This document shows positions 33,057 to 42,068 of a DNA stretch of 64,000 nucleotides, piece by piece; the first letter of the stretch is position 1; each line of letters begins with the position of its first letter. The stretch comes from Bordetella ansorpii (lineage in GTDB: Bacteria; Pseudomonadota; Gammaproteobacteria; Burkholderiales; Burkholderiaceae_B): assembly GCF_900078705.1 (NCBI RefSeq), contig NZ_FKIF01000002.1, positions 744,001 to 808,000 of the forward strand, given 5' to 3'. The notes beneath the pieces are model-generated. The model saw nothing but the letters and a program-made list of their open reading frames with translations. It did not search any database and had not been told where the DNA came from. Position numbers and translations under genes: made by a program.

Positions 33057-34013
33057 ATGCGCCTCGTCTTTGCCGGAACCCCTGAATTCGCGCGTATCGC
33101 GCTGGATGCCCTGTTGGCCGCCGGGCATGAAATCCCGCTGGTGCTGACCCAGCCCGACCGTCCTGCCGGCCGAGGCCTGAAACTGACGCCCAGCCCGGTC
33201 AAGCAGGCGGCATTGGCTGCCGGCATCGAGGTGGCCCAGCCGCGCAGCCTGCGCCTGGATGGCCGCTATCCCGAAGAGGCGGCCGCCGCGCGCGACCTGC
33301 TGACCCGCGTGGCGCCCGAGATCATGGTGGTGGCCGCCTATGGCCTGATCCTGCCGCAATGGACGCTTACGTTGCCGCAACGCGGCTGCCTGAACATCCA
33401 CGCCAGCCTGTTGCCGCGCTGGCGCGGCGCCGCGCCCATCCAGCGCGCGATCGAGGCGGGCGATGCGCGTACCGGCGTCACCATCATGCAGATGGATGAA
33501 GGGCTGGACACGGGCGACATGCTGCTCGAACACGTGGTGCCCATCGGTCCGCGGCAGACCGCGGCCGAGCTGCATGACGCGCTGGCCGAAGCGGGCGGGC
33601 GGGCCATCGTCGAGGCGCTGGCGGCCTTGCAGGACGGCGGGCTGACGGCGCGCAAGCAGCCGGAAGAAGGCGTCACGTATGCCGCCAAGCTGGACAAGGC
33701 CGAGGCTGCGCTGGATCTCACGCAATCCGCCGAGGTATTGGCACGCCGTATCCGTGCCTTCAATCCTGTTCCTGGCGCCACCTTGCGGCTGCCTGGATTG
33801 GCCGATCCCGTGAAGGTCTGGCGTGCCCAGGCATTGCCGGAACAGGCTGCGGACGCCGAACCGGGGCACGTGTTGCGCGCGTCCCCGCAGGGCGTGGACG
33901 TGGCCACGGCGGCGGGTGTGCTGCGGTTGCTGGAACTGCAGAAGGCGGGCGGCAAGCGTCAGCCGGTAGAGGTCTTCGTGCAGGGATGGCAGCCGCCGCA
34001 GGCAGGCGAGTGA
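33057..34013 (+). CDS. fmt: methionyl-tRNA formyltransferase
   Basis: Formylates initiator Met-tRNA with 10-formyltetrahydrofolate. 318 residues. Typical blocks are [35 protein letters not shown], the catalytic [20 protein letters not shown] with Asn-His and the SLLP motif, and [11 protein letters not shown]. The C-terminal OB-like domain begins near residue 205 ([14 protein letters not shown]). The length fits the family. Its functional partner def lies 5 kb upstream, separated by a lipoprotein, a regulator and a barrel protein. Confidence 0.95.
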   Translation: MRLVFAGTPEFARIALDALLAAGHEIPLVLTQPDRPAGRGLKLTPSPVKQAALAAGIEVAQPRSLRLDGRYPEEAAAARDLLTRVAPEIMVVAAYGLILPQWTLTLPQRGCLNIHASLLPRWRGAAPIQRAIEAGDARTGVTIMQMDEGLDTGDMLLEHVVPIGPRQTAAELHDALAEAGGRAIVEALAALQDGGLTARKQPEEGVTYAAKLDKAEAALDLTQSAEVLARRIRAFNPVPGATLRLPGLADPVKVWRAQALPEQAADAEPGHVLRASPQGVDVATAAGVLRLLELQKAGGKRQPVEVFVQGWQPPQAGE

Positions 34014-34130
34014 GCGGTTCCCTTTGAGTTCGACGCCATGGCCATGGCAGGCGTGGCTCGCGCGGGACCGCCAGAAACCAGACCGTGGCCTGCCTGCAAC
34101 CCACTTGAAGCAGTGCGGCGGCAGCCGCGT

Positions 34131-34760
34131 TTACGTCAGCTTGGCCGGGATATCGGACACGTTCATGAACAGCGTATCCGGCGATCCCGCGCGCAGCGCA
34201 TCCACGTGGTTGTAGCCCCAGGCCACGCATCCCACCCGCACGCCGGCCTGGCGCGCCGCTTCGATGTCGCGCAGTTCGTCGCCCACCAGCATCAGTTGCC
34301 GCGGCGCCACGGCGTGGCGCATCAGCAGGCGTTTCAGCTTGGCCGACTTGCCGAACATGTCGGTGCCGCATTCGTAGTCATCGAACAGCGGCTCGATCGC
34401 GGGACCCAGCACCCGGCGCACGTTGTCCAGCGAGTTCGAGCTGACCACGGCCAGGCGCACGCCCGCGTGCTTCAGTTGTGAAAGGCTGTCGGCGATGCCG
34501 TCGAACAGGCGCACCTCGCCGGGCCCGGCCTGGGCCATGCGCTGCCGCACGTGGATCATGATGGCCGGCAGTTTCCAGAAGGGCACGCGCAGCATCTTCA
34601 GGATGTCCTGGGCGCTGCGATGGCGCATCTGCTGCCGCTCTTGCGCGCTGGGTTTGCGAAAGCCATAGCGGTCGGCCACGTCGTCCAGGATGCCGTCGAA
34701 CCAAGGCAGGGTGTCGGCCAGCGTGCCGTCGAAATCGAAGGCCGCGATGTCTGGCTTCAA
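34131..34760 (-). CDS. HAD family hydrolase (phosphatase-like)
   Basis: Cytoplasmic phosphatase-type protein of 209 residues. HAD motif I is FDFDGTLADT (nucleophile and acid/base Asp pair), motif II VVSSNS, motif III the Lys in FGKSAKLKRLL, and motif IV MLVGDELRDIEAA. A helical cap lies between motifs I and II. No ATG is available at the domain start; the likely start is the TTG at 34760, which overlaps the stop of the upstream gene as TTGA with GGGA just before. Translation is therefore probably coupled. It is the third gene of the LOG / NTF2-like / HAD group. Substrate unknown. Confidence 0.82.
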   Translation of the reverse strand: MKPDIAAFDFDGTLADTLPWFDGILDDVADRYGFRKPSAQERQQMRHRSAQDILKMLRVPFWKLPAIMIHVRQRMAQAGPGEVRLFDGIADSLSQLKHAGVRLAVVSSNSLDNVRRVLGPAIEPLFDDYECGTDMFGKSAKLKRLLMRHAVAPRQLMLVGDELRDIEAARQAGVRVGCVAWGYNHVDALRAGSPDTLFMNVSDIPAKLT

Positions 34761-35356
34761 GCGGTTTCCCGTGCGGGCTGCGGGCCGTTGCGGCGGATCC
34801 ATTGCAGGACCGGCGCCAGGTCTTCGATGGCGGGGGCGGCGGCCACCACCCGGGCGGCATCGGTCCAGGGATAGGGCAGGCCGGTCAGCCATTCGAGCAC
34901 CGCTTCGCTGTCGCGCGCCGGCAGCGTCAACATGGTCTCGATGGTGATGACCAGCTTGCTGGCCAGGTGCGGCTCGCGCTGGAAGGTCCAGTCGTAGCGG
35001 CCGCAGCCCACGCGCGCCTGGCCGGTCGCTTTCTCGGTCATGCCGACGATCCAGTCGCAGTCGTACGTGTCCAGCATCGCCCCGTCTTCCGGGCGCGACA
35101 GGTAGAACGTGTAGACGTTGTCGTAGGCCTGGCCGAAGCGGCGGACCAGTGTGTCGGTGATGGCGTCGCGGCCGCGCGATTCGGGCGGAAAAGCGATGGC
35201 TTCGGTGCGCAACGCCATCTTCAGCAGCGCATTGGGCGCGAAGGCGCGCGTCATGTACCAGGGGCGGTTCTCGTCCTTGGCGTGGACGTAGTCGCGCAGC
35301 ACGGCGGCGCTGTCACGCGCGAGGGAGGTTTTCAATGTTCGCCCTTTGCGATCCAT
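34757..35356 (-). CDS. SnoaL/NTF2-like domain protein
   Basis: Protein of up to 199 residues. The sequence fits a cone-shaped NTF2-like fold: an N-terminal helix (AAVLRDYVHAKDENRP), a strand and helix pattern with FPPESRGRDAITDTLVRRFG, then four strands including YTFYLSRP and VGCGRYDWTFQ. This fold binds small ligands or acts as an isomerase, but the active residues are not recognised here. Two starts are possible: ATG at 35356 inside the LOG gene, or TTG at 35335 overlapping the LOG stop as TTGA with AAGGG upstream. It lies between the LOG and HAD genes and overlaps both. No function is proposed. Confidence 0.75.
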   Translation of the reverse strand: MDRKGRTLKTSLARDSAAVLRDYVHAKDENRPWYMTRAFAPNALLKMALRTEAIAFPPESRGRDAITDTLVRRFGQAYDNVYTFYLSRPEDGAMLDTYDCDWIVGMTEKATGQARVGCGRYDWTFQREPHLASKLVITIETMLTLPARDSEAVLEWLTGLPYPWTDAARVVAAAPAIEDLAPVLQWIRRNGPQPARETA

Positions 35357-35919
35357 TTGGACACCGTGGGAGCAGAGTAGGCGGCGAAGCGATCGAGCAG
35401 CGCCGCGGGGTCGGACTCGATCGTCAGCATGGCGCGGTGCTGCTCGCGCACGAAGGCTTCGCTGACGGTGCGGTCCAGGAAAGATGCCAGCTGGTCGTAA
35501 TAGCCGGCGATGTTGAGCAGCCCGCAGGGCTTGCCGTGCATGCCGAGCTGTGCCCAGGTCCAGGTCTCGAAGATCTCTTCCAGCGTGCCGGCGCCGCCGG
35601 GCAGCGCGACGAATCCGTCGGATTCCTGCGCCATCAGCGTCTTGCGTTCATGCATGGACTGCACCACGCGCAGTTCGGTCAGGCCGTGGTGCGCCAGTTC
35701 CTTGCGCACCAGCGATTCGGGGATGATGCCCAGGACGCGGCCGCCTTCGGCCAGCACGGCGTCGGCCACGGCGCCCATGATGCCGACGCTGGCGCCGCCA
35801 TACACCAGGCCCAGGCCGCGCCGCACGAGTTCGCGGCCGAAGGCCTGGGCCTGTTCGAGATAAACCGGTTGGCGGCCGCTGTTCGAGCCGCAGTACACGC
35901 AGATGTTCTTCAGAGGCAT
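35332..35919 (-). CDS. LOG family protein (cytokinin riboside 5'-monophosphate phosphoribohydrolase-like)
   Basis: Rossmann-like protein of 195 residues. The family motif PGGAGTLEE is present within VALPGGAGTLEEIFETWTWAQ, together with ICVYCGSNSGRQPVYLEQA at the start and VYGGASVGIMGAVADAVLAEGG. LOG proteins release a free base from nucleoside monophosphates such as AMP or cytokinin nucleotides. The start MPLKNICVYCGS has GGAG upstream and matches the family; a longer frame is rejected. It heads a three-gene group with overlapping reading frames. The physiological substrate in bacteria is often unclear. Confidence 0.9.
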   Translation of the reverse strand: MPLKNICVYCGSNSGRQPVYLEQAQAFGRELVRRGLGLVYGGASVGIMGAVADAVLAEGGRVLGIIPESLVRKELAHHGLTELRVVQSMHERKTLMAQESDGFVALPGGAGTLEEIFETWTWAQLGMHGKPCGLLNIAGYYDQLASFLDRTVSEAFVREQHRAMLTIESDPAALLDRFAAYSAPTVSKWIAKGEH

Positions 35920-36104
35920 GGGACGCTCCGGCGGGCTTCGCCGGTTACAAAGTAGGAGACAGACGCAAGAATGATTAACTAGTTTACGCAACTCGCCGGG
36001 CCTGCCAGCCGCGCCGCCCTATGGGCGGGGCGATTCCGGCGCACTTTTGGCCGCAAGAATTCGACACAGCACAAAAAAACGCCATCGATACACTGGGTTG
36101 TTCC

Positions 36105-36131
36105 AGGCGTCCGGAGCGAGAAGGGACGCCT
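36105..36131 (+). promoter_or_regulatory. 5'-UTR hairpin before the ferritin-like gene
   Basis: Perfect 8-bp stem AGGCGTCC / GGACGCCT with an 11-nt loop, about 20 bp before the ATG and just ahead of the AGGAG ribosome site. There is no T-run. It may affect translation or mRNA stability. Confidence 0.4.
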
Positions 36132-36153
36132 TCACCAGCCAGGAGTCAACGAC

Positions 36154-36699
36154 ATGAAACAGTCCACCCAGACCTCAGGTTCGTTCGATATGGACGTGCA
36201 GGCGATTCGCGCCAAGGCGCGCCAGGACATCGAGTCGGGCGCCGTCACCGATAGCTACCGCGCCGATCGTGAAACGGTACTGAAGCTGCTGAATGAAGCA
36301 CTGGCCACCGAAGTGGTCTGTGTGCTGCGCTACAAGCGCCACTACTTCATGGCGCGCGGCCTGAACGCCGAGCCGGTGGCGGCCGAGTTCGCCGAGCACG
36401 CGACCGAAGAGCAATCGCACGCCGACCGTCTTGCCGAACGCATCGTGCAACTGGGCGGCGAGCCCAACCTGTCGCCCGAGGGCCTGACCAAGCGCAGCCA
36501 CTCCGAGTACGTGGAAGGCACGACGCTGCAGGACATGATCAAGGAAAACCTGATCGCCGAGCGCATCGCCATCGACAGCTACCGCCGCATGATCGACTAC
36601 GTGGGCGACAAGGATTCGACGACGCGCCGCCTGCTGGAAGAGATTCTGGCGTCCGAGGAAGAGCACGCCGACGACCTGTCGGACTTCCTGGAAAAGTGA
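36154..36699 (+). CDS. ferritin-like/bacterioferritin family protein
   Basis: Four-helix-bundle protein of 181 residues. Di-iron ligands of the ferroxidase site can be traced: Glu in EALATEVVCVLRYKRHYF (helix A), the E..H pair in EHATEEQSHADRLAERI (helix B), Glu in NLIAERIAIDSYRRMIDYV (helix C), and the E..H pair in EEILASEEEHADDLSDFL (helix D). This is the bacterioferritin layout. A Met follows the first helix (HYFMARG), the place where bacterioferritin binds haem, but haem binding is not proven. Role: iron storage or oxidant protection. AGGAG lies before the ATG, and the leader carries a stable hairpin. Confidence 0.87.
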   Translation: MKQSTQTSGSFDMDVQAIRAKARQDIESGAVTDSYRADRETVLKLLNEALATEVVCVLRYKRHYFMARGLNAEPVAAEFAEHATEEQSHADRLAERIVQLGGEPNLSPEGLTKRSHSEYVEGTTLQDMIKENLIAERIAIDSYRRMIDYVGDKDSTTRRLLEEILASEEEHADDLSDFLEK

Positions 36700-36739
36700 G
36701 GCGGGCAGGACGCGTGTCCGCTGCGCGGCTGGCGATGGG

Positions 36740-37231
36740 CTACAGCAGCGCGTCGTAGGGCGCCTGCTTGAGCGCCGCGGGGCAGTTTTCCAGAGGCAGG
36801 TCCGCCGCCAGCACGAAATCCGGGAATTCGAAACCCGGGCCTACCGAGCAGCCGGCCAGCGCGTACTCGCCCGCCGGGCGCGCGGCCTGCCAGGCGCCCG
36901 CGGGCACCACGCGCACGGGCAAGGTGTCGGTATCGACCGCGCCCAGCCGCCAGGTGATCACCTGCGTGGCCTCCGGCAGCAGCACCAGCAGATCGATGGG
37001 CTCGCCTTCGTAGTGATGCCAGGCTTCGTCGGCCTCGACGCGGTGCCAACGGCTGCATGCGCCGCGCGGCAGCAGGAAGAAGATGGACGTCAGCGCGCTG
37101 CGCGGCTGGCCGTCCGGCTGCCGCAGCACCGTCAGCCCCGACCGGAAGATCTCGCGGTACATGCCGCCTTCGGGGTGCGGCTGCAGGCGCAGCCGTGTCA
37201 CCAGTTCCTGCGCGCGTTCGGGCAACGTCAC
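36740..37231 (-). CDS. cupin superfamily protein, DUF985
   Basis: Protein of about 163 residues in the DUF985 cupin family. It starts [28 protein letters not shown], with the family hallmark HPEGGx[31 protein letters not shown] gives the cupin metal-type His residues, and FEFPDFVLA lies near the end. The likely start is GTG at 37231, overlapping the rimO stop as GTGA; a GTG at 37246 in frame is the alternative. It is therefore coupled to rimO. Biochemical role not known; some members are sugar-epimerase-like. Confidence 0.85.
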   Translation of the reverse strand: MTLPERAQELVTRLRLQPHPEGGMYREIFRSGLTVLRQPDGQPRSALTSIFFLLPRGACSRWHRVEADEAWHHYEGEPIDLLVLLPEATQVITWRLGAVDTDTLPVRVVPAGAWQAARPAGEYALAGCSVGPGFEFPDFVLAADLPLENCPAALKQAPYDALL

Positions 37232-38664
37232 AGCGCCTCGCCCCACAGATCGTATTCGTCCGAATCCTTGATGCGCACGCGCACGATGTCGCCCGCGGCC
37301 AGCGGGCGCTCGCTGTCGACGTAGACGCAGCCATCGATCTCCGGCGCATCGGCGGCCGAGCGGCCGATGATGTCGCCGTCCTCATCGGTGCCATCGATCA
37401 GCACGTCGATCTCGCGGCCCACCTTCCGCTTCAGGCGCGCGGCCGAGATGCCCTGCTGGTGCTCCATGAAGCGTTCCCAGCGTTCCTGCTTGACCTCGTC
37501 CGGCACGGGGTCGGCCAGCGCGTTGGCGGGCGCGCCTTCCACGGGCGAATACTGGAAACAGCCCACGCGATCCAGTTGGGCTTCGCTCATCCAGTCCAGC
37601 AGGTACTGGAAGTCTTCCTCGGTCTCGCCGGGAAAGCCGACGATGAAGGTCGAGCGTATCGTCAGGTCGGGGCAGATTTCGCGCCAGCGCTTGATGCGGG
37701 CCAGCGTCTTGTCCTCGAAGGCCGGGCGCTTCATCAGCTTGAGCACGCGCGGGCTGGCGTGCTGGAAGGGGATGTCCAGATAGGGGAGGAGCTTGCCCTC
37801 GGCCATCAGCGGAATCACTTCGTCCACGTGCGGATACGGGTACACGTAGTGCAGGCGCGTCCACACGCCCATTTCGGACAGGGCCACGCACAGTTCCGTC
37901 ATGCGCGTCTTGACCGGACGGCCGTTCCAGAAGCCGCTGCGGAACTTCACGTCCACCCCGTAGGCGCTGGTGTCCTGCGAGATGACCAGCAGTTCCTTCA
38001 CGCCGGCCTTCACCAGGCGCTCGGCTTCGCTCAGCACGTCGCCCACCGGACGGCTGACCAGGTCGCCGCGCATCGACGGGATGATGCAGAAGCTGCAGCG
38101 GTGATTGCAGCCTTCGGAGATCTTCAGGTAGGCGTAGTGGCGTGGCGTGAGCTTGATGCCCTGCGGCGGCACCAGATCCACGTAGGGGTTGTGGTTCTGC
38201 ACGGGCGGGGCGGCCTGGTGCACGGCCTGCACCACTTGCTCGTACTGCTGCGGGCCGGTGACGGCCAGCACGCTGGGGTGCACCTGGCGGATGGCCGATT
38301 CCTCCACGCCCATGCAGCCCGTGACGATCACGCGGCCGTTGGCGGCGATGGCCTCGCCGATGGCTTCCAGCGACTCGGCCTTGGCGCTGTCGATGAAGCC
38401 ACAGGTGTTGACCACCACCACGTCGGCGTTGTCGTAGCTGGGCGTGATCTGGTAGCCCTCGGTGCGCAGCTGGGTCAGGATGCGTTCCGAATCGACCAGG
38501 GCCTTCGGACAGCCAAGTGAAACGAACCCTACGCGCGGCACGTGTCCATTGGTGGCGGCCGCGGCGATGGCGTCGCCCAGTTGCTTGCCGGTGTCATTGC
38601 CGGGTGCGTTATCGGCTGCGCTGACGGCGCCGTTGGCGGCGCGGGATTTTTCCAGGATTTCCAA
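37228..38664 (-). CDS. rimO: ribosomal protein S12 methylthiotransferase RimO
   Basis: Radical-SAM enzyme that adds a methylthio group to an Asp of ribosomal protein S12. 478 residues as drawn. The N-terminal UPF0004 domain has [34 protein letters not shown] and VTGCMG, holding the cysteines of the second iron-sulfur cluster. The radical-SAM CxxxCxxC is [23 protein letters not shown] domain closes the protein. No ATG exists before the conserved start: translation may begin at TTG 38664, giving a 43-residue Ala-rich extension, or at GTG 38541 just before PRVGFVSLG. It lies 1 bp after an XRE regulator gene and overlaps the DUF985 gene. Confidence 0.93.
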   Translation of the reverse strand: MEILEKSRAANGAVSAADNAPGNDTGKQLGDAIAAAATNGHVPRVGFVSLGCPKALVDSERILTQLRTEGYQITPSYDNADVVVVNTCGFIDSAKAESLEAIGEAIAANGRVIVTGCMGVEESAIRQVHPSVLAVTGPQQYEQVVQAVHQAAPPVQNHNPYVDLVPPQGIKLTPRHYAYLKISEGCNHRCSFCIIPSMRGDLVSRPVGDVLSEAERLVKAGVKELLVISQDTSAYGVDVKFRSGFWNGRPVKTRMTELCVALSEMGVWTRLHYVYPYPHVDEVIPLMAEGKLLPYLDIPFQHASPRVLKLMKRPAFEDKTLARIKRWREICPDLTIRSTFIVGFPGETEEDFQYLLDWMSEAQLDRVGCFQYSPVEGAPANALADPVPDEVKQERWERFMEHQQGISAARLKRKVGREIDVLIDGTDEDGDIIGRSAADAPEIDGCVYVDSERPLAAGDIVRVRIKDSDEYDLWGEAL

Positions 38665-38665
38665 T

Positions 38666-38929
38666 CTAGTTCACCGTAGTGTTCGTGTCGTCCGCATGCC
38701 AGGGCGGCAGGTCGCGCAGGGTCTCGGGGTGGAGGATGGCCACGCGCAACAGGGTCTTGGCCGCGCCCGACGGATTGCGGCGGCCTTGTTCCCAGTCCTG
38801 CAAGGTGCGCACGCTGACGCCCAGCAGGTCCGCGAAGTCCGCCTGAGGCAGGCCGACGCGGCTGCGCGCTTCGCTGATGTGCGACGGCTGCCACCGCGCG
38901 GGCTGCGCCAGTGGGGCTGTTTTCTTCAT
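38666..38929 (-). CDS. XRE family helix-turn-helix regulator (HigA-like antitoxin type)
   Basis: DNA-binding protein of 87 residues. The HTH is [20 protein letters not shown] followed by [20 protein letters not shown], matching the HigA/NadS-like antitoxin class. An N-terminal stretch of about 18 residues ([18 protein letters not shown]) and a C-terminal [16 protein letters not shown] are also typical. No HigB/RelE-type toxin gene was found beside it, so it may be solitary or a remnant. Its promoter has a perfect TATAAT overlapped by a strong palindrome, which suggests self-repression. rimO starts 1 bp after its stop, so both are probably co-transcribed. Confidence 0.85.
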   Translation of the reverse strand: MKKTAPLAQPARWQPSHISEARSRVGLPQADFADLLGVSVRTLQDWEQGRRNPSGAAKTLLRVAILHPETLRDLPPWHADDTNTTVN

Positions 38930-39028
38930 GGTTCGTTCGAAGGGCGGGTGGCGCCTGTGCGCGGCCACCCAGGGATTCAGGCCGTCGTGCCGCGGGGGTA
39001 ACCGTTGGGCGACGAGGGATAGGGCCGA

Positions 39029-39047
39029 ATTATACGGCACTGCCGTA
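39029..39047 (-). promoter_or_regulatory. promoter with overlapping palindromic operator for the XRE-rimO operon
   Basis: On the minus strand TATAAT (39029-39034) is a perfect -10 box. The 15-mer TACGGCACTGCCGTA (39033-39047) is a perfect 7-bp inverted repeat around one base and overlaps the -10. No good -35 is seen, so the palindrome may bind an activator or, more likely, the XRE protein as repressor. Confidence 0.6.
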
Positions 39048-39439
39048 GGGAGGCTATGCCGTGGTCAGCCGGGACTTTCCAGTCGTGTCATGAATACCTT
39101 TCAACAGGTGACGATAGGGCCCGGAAGGTTCGAGACGTCTTGCTCGCGTTGCCGCTTTTCGGTGACGCAGTGCACATCTCGAGGATAGGCGCATCGCAAC
39201 GTCTGGATGAGCAGGGTTGCTTCCCGATCCCGATCTCGCAAGTGGCGGCGCGTTTGACCGCACCGGTCCGTTCTCCGAGGTGCTGGACAAACCTGGCAAG
39301 CAGCGATCTGACCGATTTCCTGCATGGCGTGCAGGTCTGTCCGCTGGCGTCCACGCGCTTCCAGGATCACGTCTATGGCGCCATGCAGGCCCATGCGGGC
39401 GGGCGGGCGCGCAGCGCCCTCGGCATCGGGTACGTCGCT
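39048..39439. other. region without a supported gene
   Basis: This 392-bp stretch between the XRE promoter and the end of the LysR gene has slightly lower GC. Reading frames cross it on both strands (for example 39056-39484 plus, 39101-39394 minus), but none has a ribosome site, normal composition or a recognisable family. It may be a gene remnant. Confidence 0.4.
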
Positions 39440-40366
39440 TCAAGGCTTGGCTCTTCTGGTGGGTTTGCGCCTCCCCGACGGTGACGCCGTCAGCGCATCG
39501 AACACTTGCTGCACGCACTCGGTGAAGCGCGCCGCCAGGAAACTGACGGGCAGGTGATCCGAGGTGACGGCATAGCTGTGGAACAGCACCTTCTCCGAGA
39601 ACGGAATCTCGCAGACGTCCGGCATGCGTAGCGCGCGTGCCACGATGGCGCTGACGATCGACACGCCCAGGCCCTTGCCGACCATGGCGCAGATGGTGGG
39701 AGCATAGGGCGTCTCGATGGACATGATCCGCTCGTCGTCCGGAAAGTGCCGGTCGACCTCGATGCGGTTGATGCTGCCGGCGGGCAGGGAGATGAAGTTT
39801 TCGTGCGCGAAGTCGGCGGGGCGCAGGACCGCGTGGCCGGCCAGGCGATGCGCTCGGCCCACCACTGCGACGCCGCACGCGGAATTCAGCGTGTCGAAGC
39901 GCACGCCAGGCAATTCGGTTCGCAGCGAGCAGAAGCCGATGTCGCAATGGCCCGTGACCACCCACTTGGCCACCACTTCCGACCGCCCCATGTTGATCAC
40001 GACCGGGATGTCGCCGTATTCCTGGCGGAACCGCAGCAGGGCGTCCGGCAGCACATACTGCGTGATCGATCCCACCGCGCCCACTCGCAGCACGCCGGTG
40101 CCGCGGCGCCGGATCGAGTCGGCGCTGTCGCCCAGCGACTCCAGGCCGATGAAGGCGCGTTCCACGTCGGCATGGAACGCCTCGGCCTCGGCGGTGGGGA
40201 TGAGCTTGGTGCCGACGCGCTGGAACAGCGCGAATCCCACCGAGGCCTCCAGCAGCGCGATCCACCGGCTGACGTTGGGCTGCGAGGTATGCAGCAGACC
40301 CGCCGCCGCGGTCATCGAGCGCGTCATCATCACCGCGCGAAACGCTTCCACCTGTTTGAAATTCAT
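39440..40366 (-). CDS. LysR family transcriptional regulator
   Basis: Regulator of 308 residues. The N-terminal winged helix is NFKQVEAFRAVMMTRSMTAA followed by AGLLHTSQPNVSRWIALLEA, with the LysR turn TSQPNVSRWI. The effector-binding domain (about 90-295) includes GTGVLRVGAVGSITQYVLPDAL and VGKGLGVSIVSAIVA. This class is common next to ArgH-like or amino-acid catabolic genes. It is divergent from the ArgH-like lyase and its Bug receptor gene, across a 141-bp promoter region with an AT-rich palindrome, so it should control them. The start at MNFKQVEAF matches the family. Confidence 0.89.
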   Translation of the reverse strand: MNFKQVEAFRAVMMTRSMTAAAGLLHTSQPNVSRWIALLEASVGFALFQRVGTKLIPTAEAEAFHADVERAFIGLESLGDSADSIRRRGTGVLRVGAVGSITQYVLPDALLRFRQEYGDIPVVINMGRSEVVAKWVVTGHCDIGFCSLRTELPGVRFDTLNSACGVAVVGRAHRLAGHAVLRPADFAHENFISLPAGSINRIEVDRHFPDDERIMSIETPYAPTICAMVGKGLGVSIVSAIVARALRMPDVCEIPFSEKVLFHSYAVTSDHLPVSFLAARFTECVQQVFDALTASPSGRRKPTRRAKP

Positions 40367-40412
40367 CCGCTGATCCGTGTGCGCGGCAGGAAAGGCCGCA
40401 ACGCGGGAAAAG

Positions 40413-40429
40413 CATATCAAATTTGTATG
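40413..40429. promoter_or_regulatory. AT-rich dyad in the LysR / ArgH-like divergent promoter
   Basis: CATATCAAATTTGTATG centres on the palindrome CAAATTTG with nearly symmetric CATA/TATG flanks. Position and symmetry fit a LysR-type binding site. A related ATATCTGATTT follows about 25 bp further on. Confidence 0.4.
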
Positions 40430-40507
40430 GATGGCTGGAAATATCTGATTTGACGCATGAATTGCCCGGTTCCACACTGATCCCATTCCCTACAGCCGAA
40501 GACAGAC

Positions 40508-42010
40508 ATGGAATCGAAAGTCAGCCGCCGCCTCACCCAGCCTCCTGCTCCCGAGGTCATCCAGTACATCTTTCAGCCGCGCACCAGCCGCGAGTCCTTC
40601 ACCGCCAACTTCGGCATCCTGACGCGCATCAACCTCGCGCACCTGCTGATGCTAGACCGCCAGGGCATCCTCGAACATGGCGTGGCGCAACGCCTGGCCG
40701 AGGCGCTGCTGCGCATGCGCGAGGCCGGACCGGACGCCGTGCCGCTGGACCCTGCCCGCGAGGATGCCTATTTCAACTACGAAGCCCACCTGATCCAACA
40801 GGTCGGCCAGGACGTGGGCGGCCGCCTGCACACCGCCCGCAGCCGCAACGACATGAGCGCCACGAACGACCGCATCCGCGCCCGCGACTACGTGTTGCGC
40901 ATCGGCGGCCTGCTGGCGGACATCGTCACCGGCGCGCTGGATCAGGCCGAGCGCTATGCCCACCACGTGATGCCGGGATACACGCACATGCAGGCCGCCC
41001 AGCCGATCACCTATGGCTATTACCTGGCTGCGCTGGCCGACGCCTGGTCGCGCGACCAGGGCCGGCTGCTGCACGTGCTGGAGTCGCTGGATGGCTGCCC
41101 CCTGGGCGCCTGCGCACTGGCGGGCACGTCGTTCGGCATCGACCGCGCCTACACCAGCCAGATGCTGGGCTTCAGCCAGCCCCTGGCCAATGCGCTGGAC
41201 GGCGTGGCCTCGCGCGATTTCGCACTGGAACTGAGCGCGGCGCTGTCGGTGCTGGCGGTGACGTGCAGCCGCATGGTGCAGGATTTCTATATCTGGTCCA
41301 CGCCGGAGTTCGGCTACCTGTCCTTTCCGGACAGCATCGCCAGCACGTCCAGCATCATGCCGCAGAAGAAGAACCCGGCCGTCCTGGAATACCTGCGCGG
41401 CAAGACCGCGCACCTGATCGGGCTGACCTCGGCGGCGCTGACCGCCGTCAAGTCCACGCACTTCACGCATTCGGGCGACAGCAGCCGGGAAAGCACGCGC
41501 GCCTGCTGGGAAAGTTGCGAGGAGACACTGAAGTCGCTGGCCCTGGTGAAGCTGCTGGTGCAATGGGTCGAGCCCGACGGCCAGCGGATGGCGGCGCGCG
41601 CGGCGGACGACTTCTCGACGGTCACGGACCTGGCGGATCTGCTGGTGCGCCAGGCGGACATGTCGTTCCGCGATGCGCACCACATCATCGGCGCCGTCGT
41701 GCGGCGGGCGCTGGATGCGGGCAAGGGCGCCAGCGCGATATCGGCGGACATGATCGACGACGCCGCGCTCGAGCAGGTGGGCCGCAAGGCCGGCCTGCCG
41801 CCACCGGACATCGCGGCGTGCCTGGACCCGCAGTGCAACGTGTCCGCGCGGCAGTCGCTGGGGGGACCGGCGCCGCAAGCCGTGCTGGCGCACATCGCGC
41901 GGCGACGGTCCGCCGTCGACCAGGCATGCCAGGGCTTCACCGCGATCCAGCAACGCATCGACCAGGCCGACCAGGCGCTGGACCAACAGGCCAGGGCGCT
42001 GGCCGCCTGA
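40508..42010 (+). CDS. argininosuccinate lyase-like enzyme (fumarase/aspartase superfamily)
   Basis: Lyase of 500 residues. The superfamily signature is STSSIMPQKKNPAVLE with the mobile catalytic Ser. Other conserved parts are LHTARSRNDMSATNDRIRAR and MPGYTHMQAAQPITYGYYL. True ArgH proteins are about 460 residues and normally have RSRNDQ, where this protein has RSRNDM. With the divergent LysR regulator and a carboxylate-binding Bug receptor gene 58 bp downstream, a catabolic role is more likely than arginine synthesis. One known relative of this size is EDDS lyase, which splits aminopolycarboxylates to fumarate; the substrate here is inference only. Confidence 0.82.
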   Translation: MESKVSRRLTQPPAPEVIQYIFQPRTSRESFTANFGILTRINLAHLLMLDRQGILEHGVAQRLAEALLRMREAGPDAVPLDPAREDAYFNYEAHLIQQVGQDVGGRLHTARSRNDMSATNDRIRARDYVLRIGGLLADIVTGALDQAERYAHHVMPGYTHMQAAQPITYGYYLAALADAWSRDQGRLLHVLESLDGCPLGACALAGTSFGIDRAYTSQMLGFSQPLANALDGVASRDFALELSAALSVLAVTCSRMVQDFYIWSTPEFGYLSFPDSIASTSSIMPQKKNPAVLEYLRGKTAHLIGLTSAALTAVKSTHFTHSGDSSRESTRACWESCEETLKSLALVKLLVQWVEPDGQRMAARAADDFSTVTDLADLLVRQADMSFRDAHHIIGAVVRRALDAGKGASAISADMIDDAALEQVGRKAGLPPPDIAACLDPQCNVSARQSLGGPAPQAVLAHIARRRSAVDQACQGFTAIQQRIDQADQALDQQARALAA

Positions 42011-42068
42011 CCGCGGAGCCTTCCGCGCGGGTTTTTTTTCCAAAGACACACAGACAAGGGGAAACATC

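Noticed and set aside
38666-39439. Complete HigBA-type toxin-antitoxin pair
   Set aside because: The antitoxin-like gene is clear, but no toxin-like frame with a RelE/HigB pattern was found on either side.
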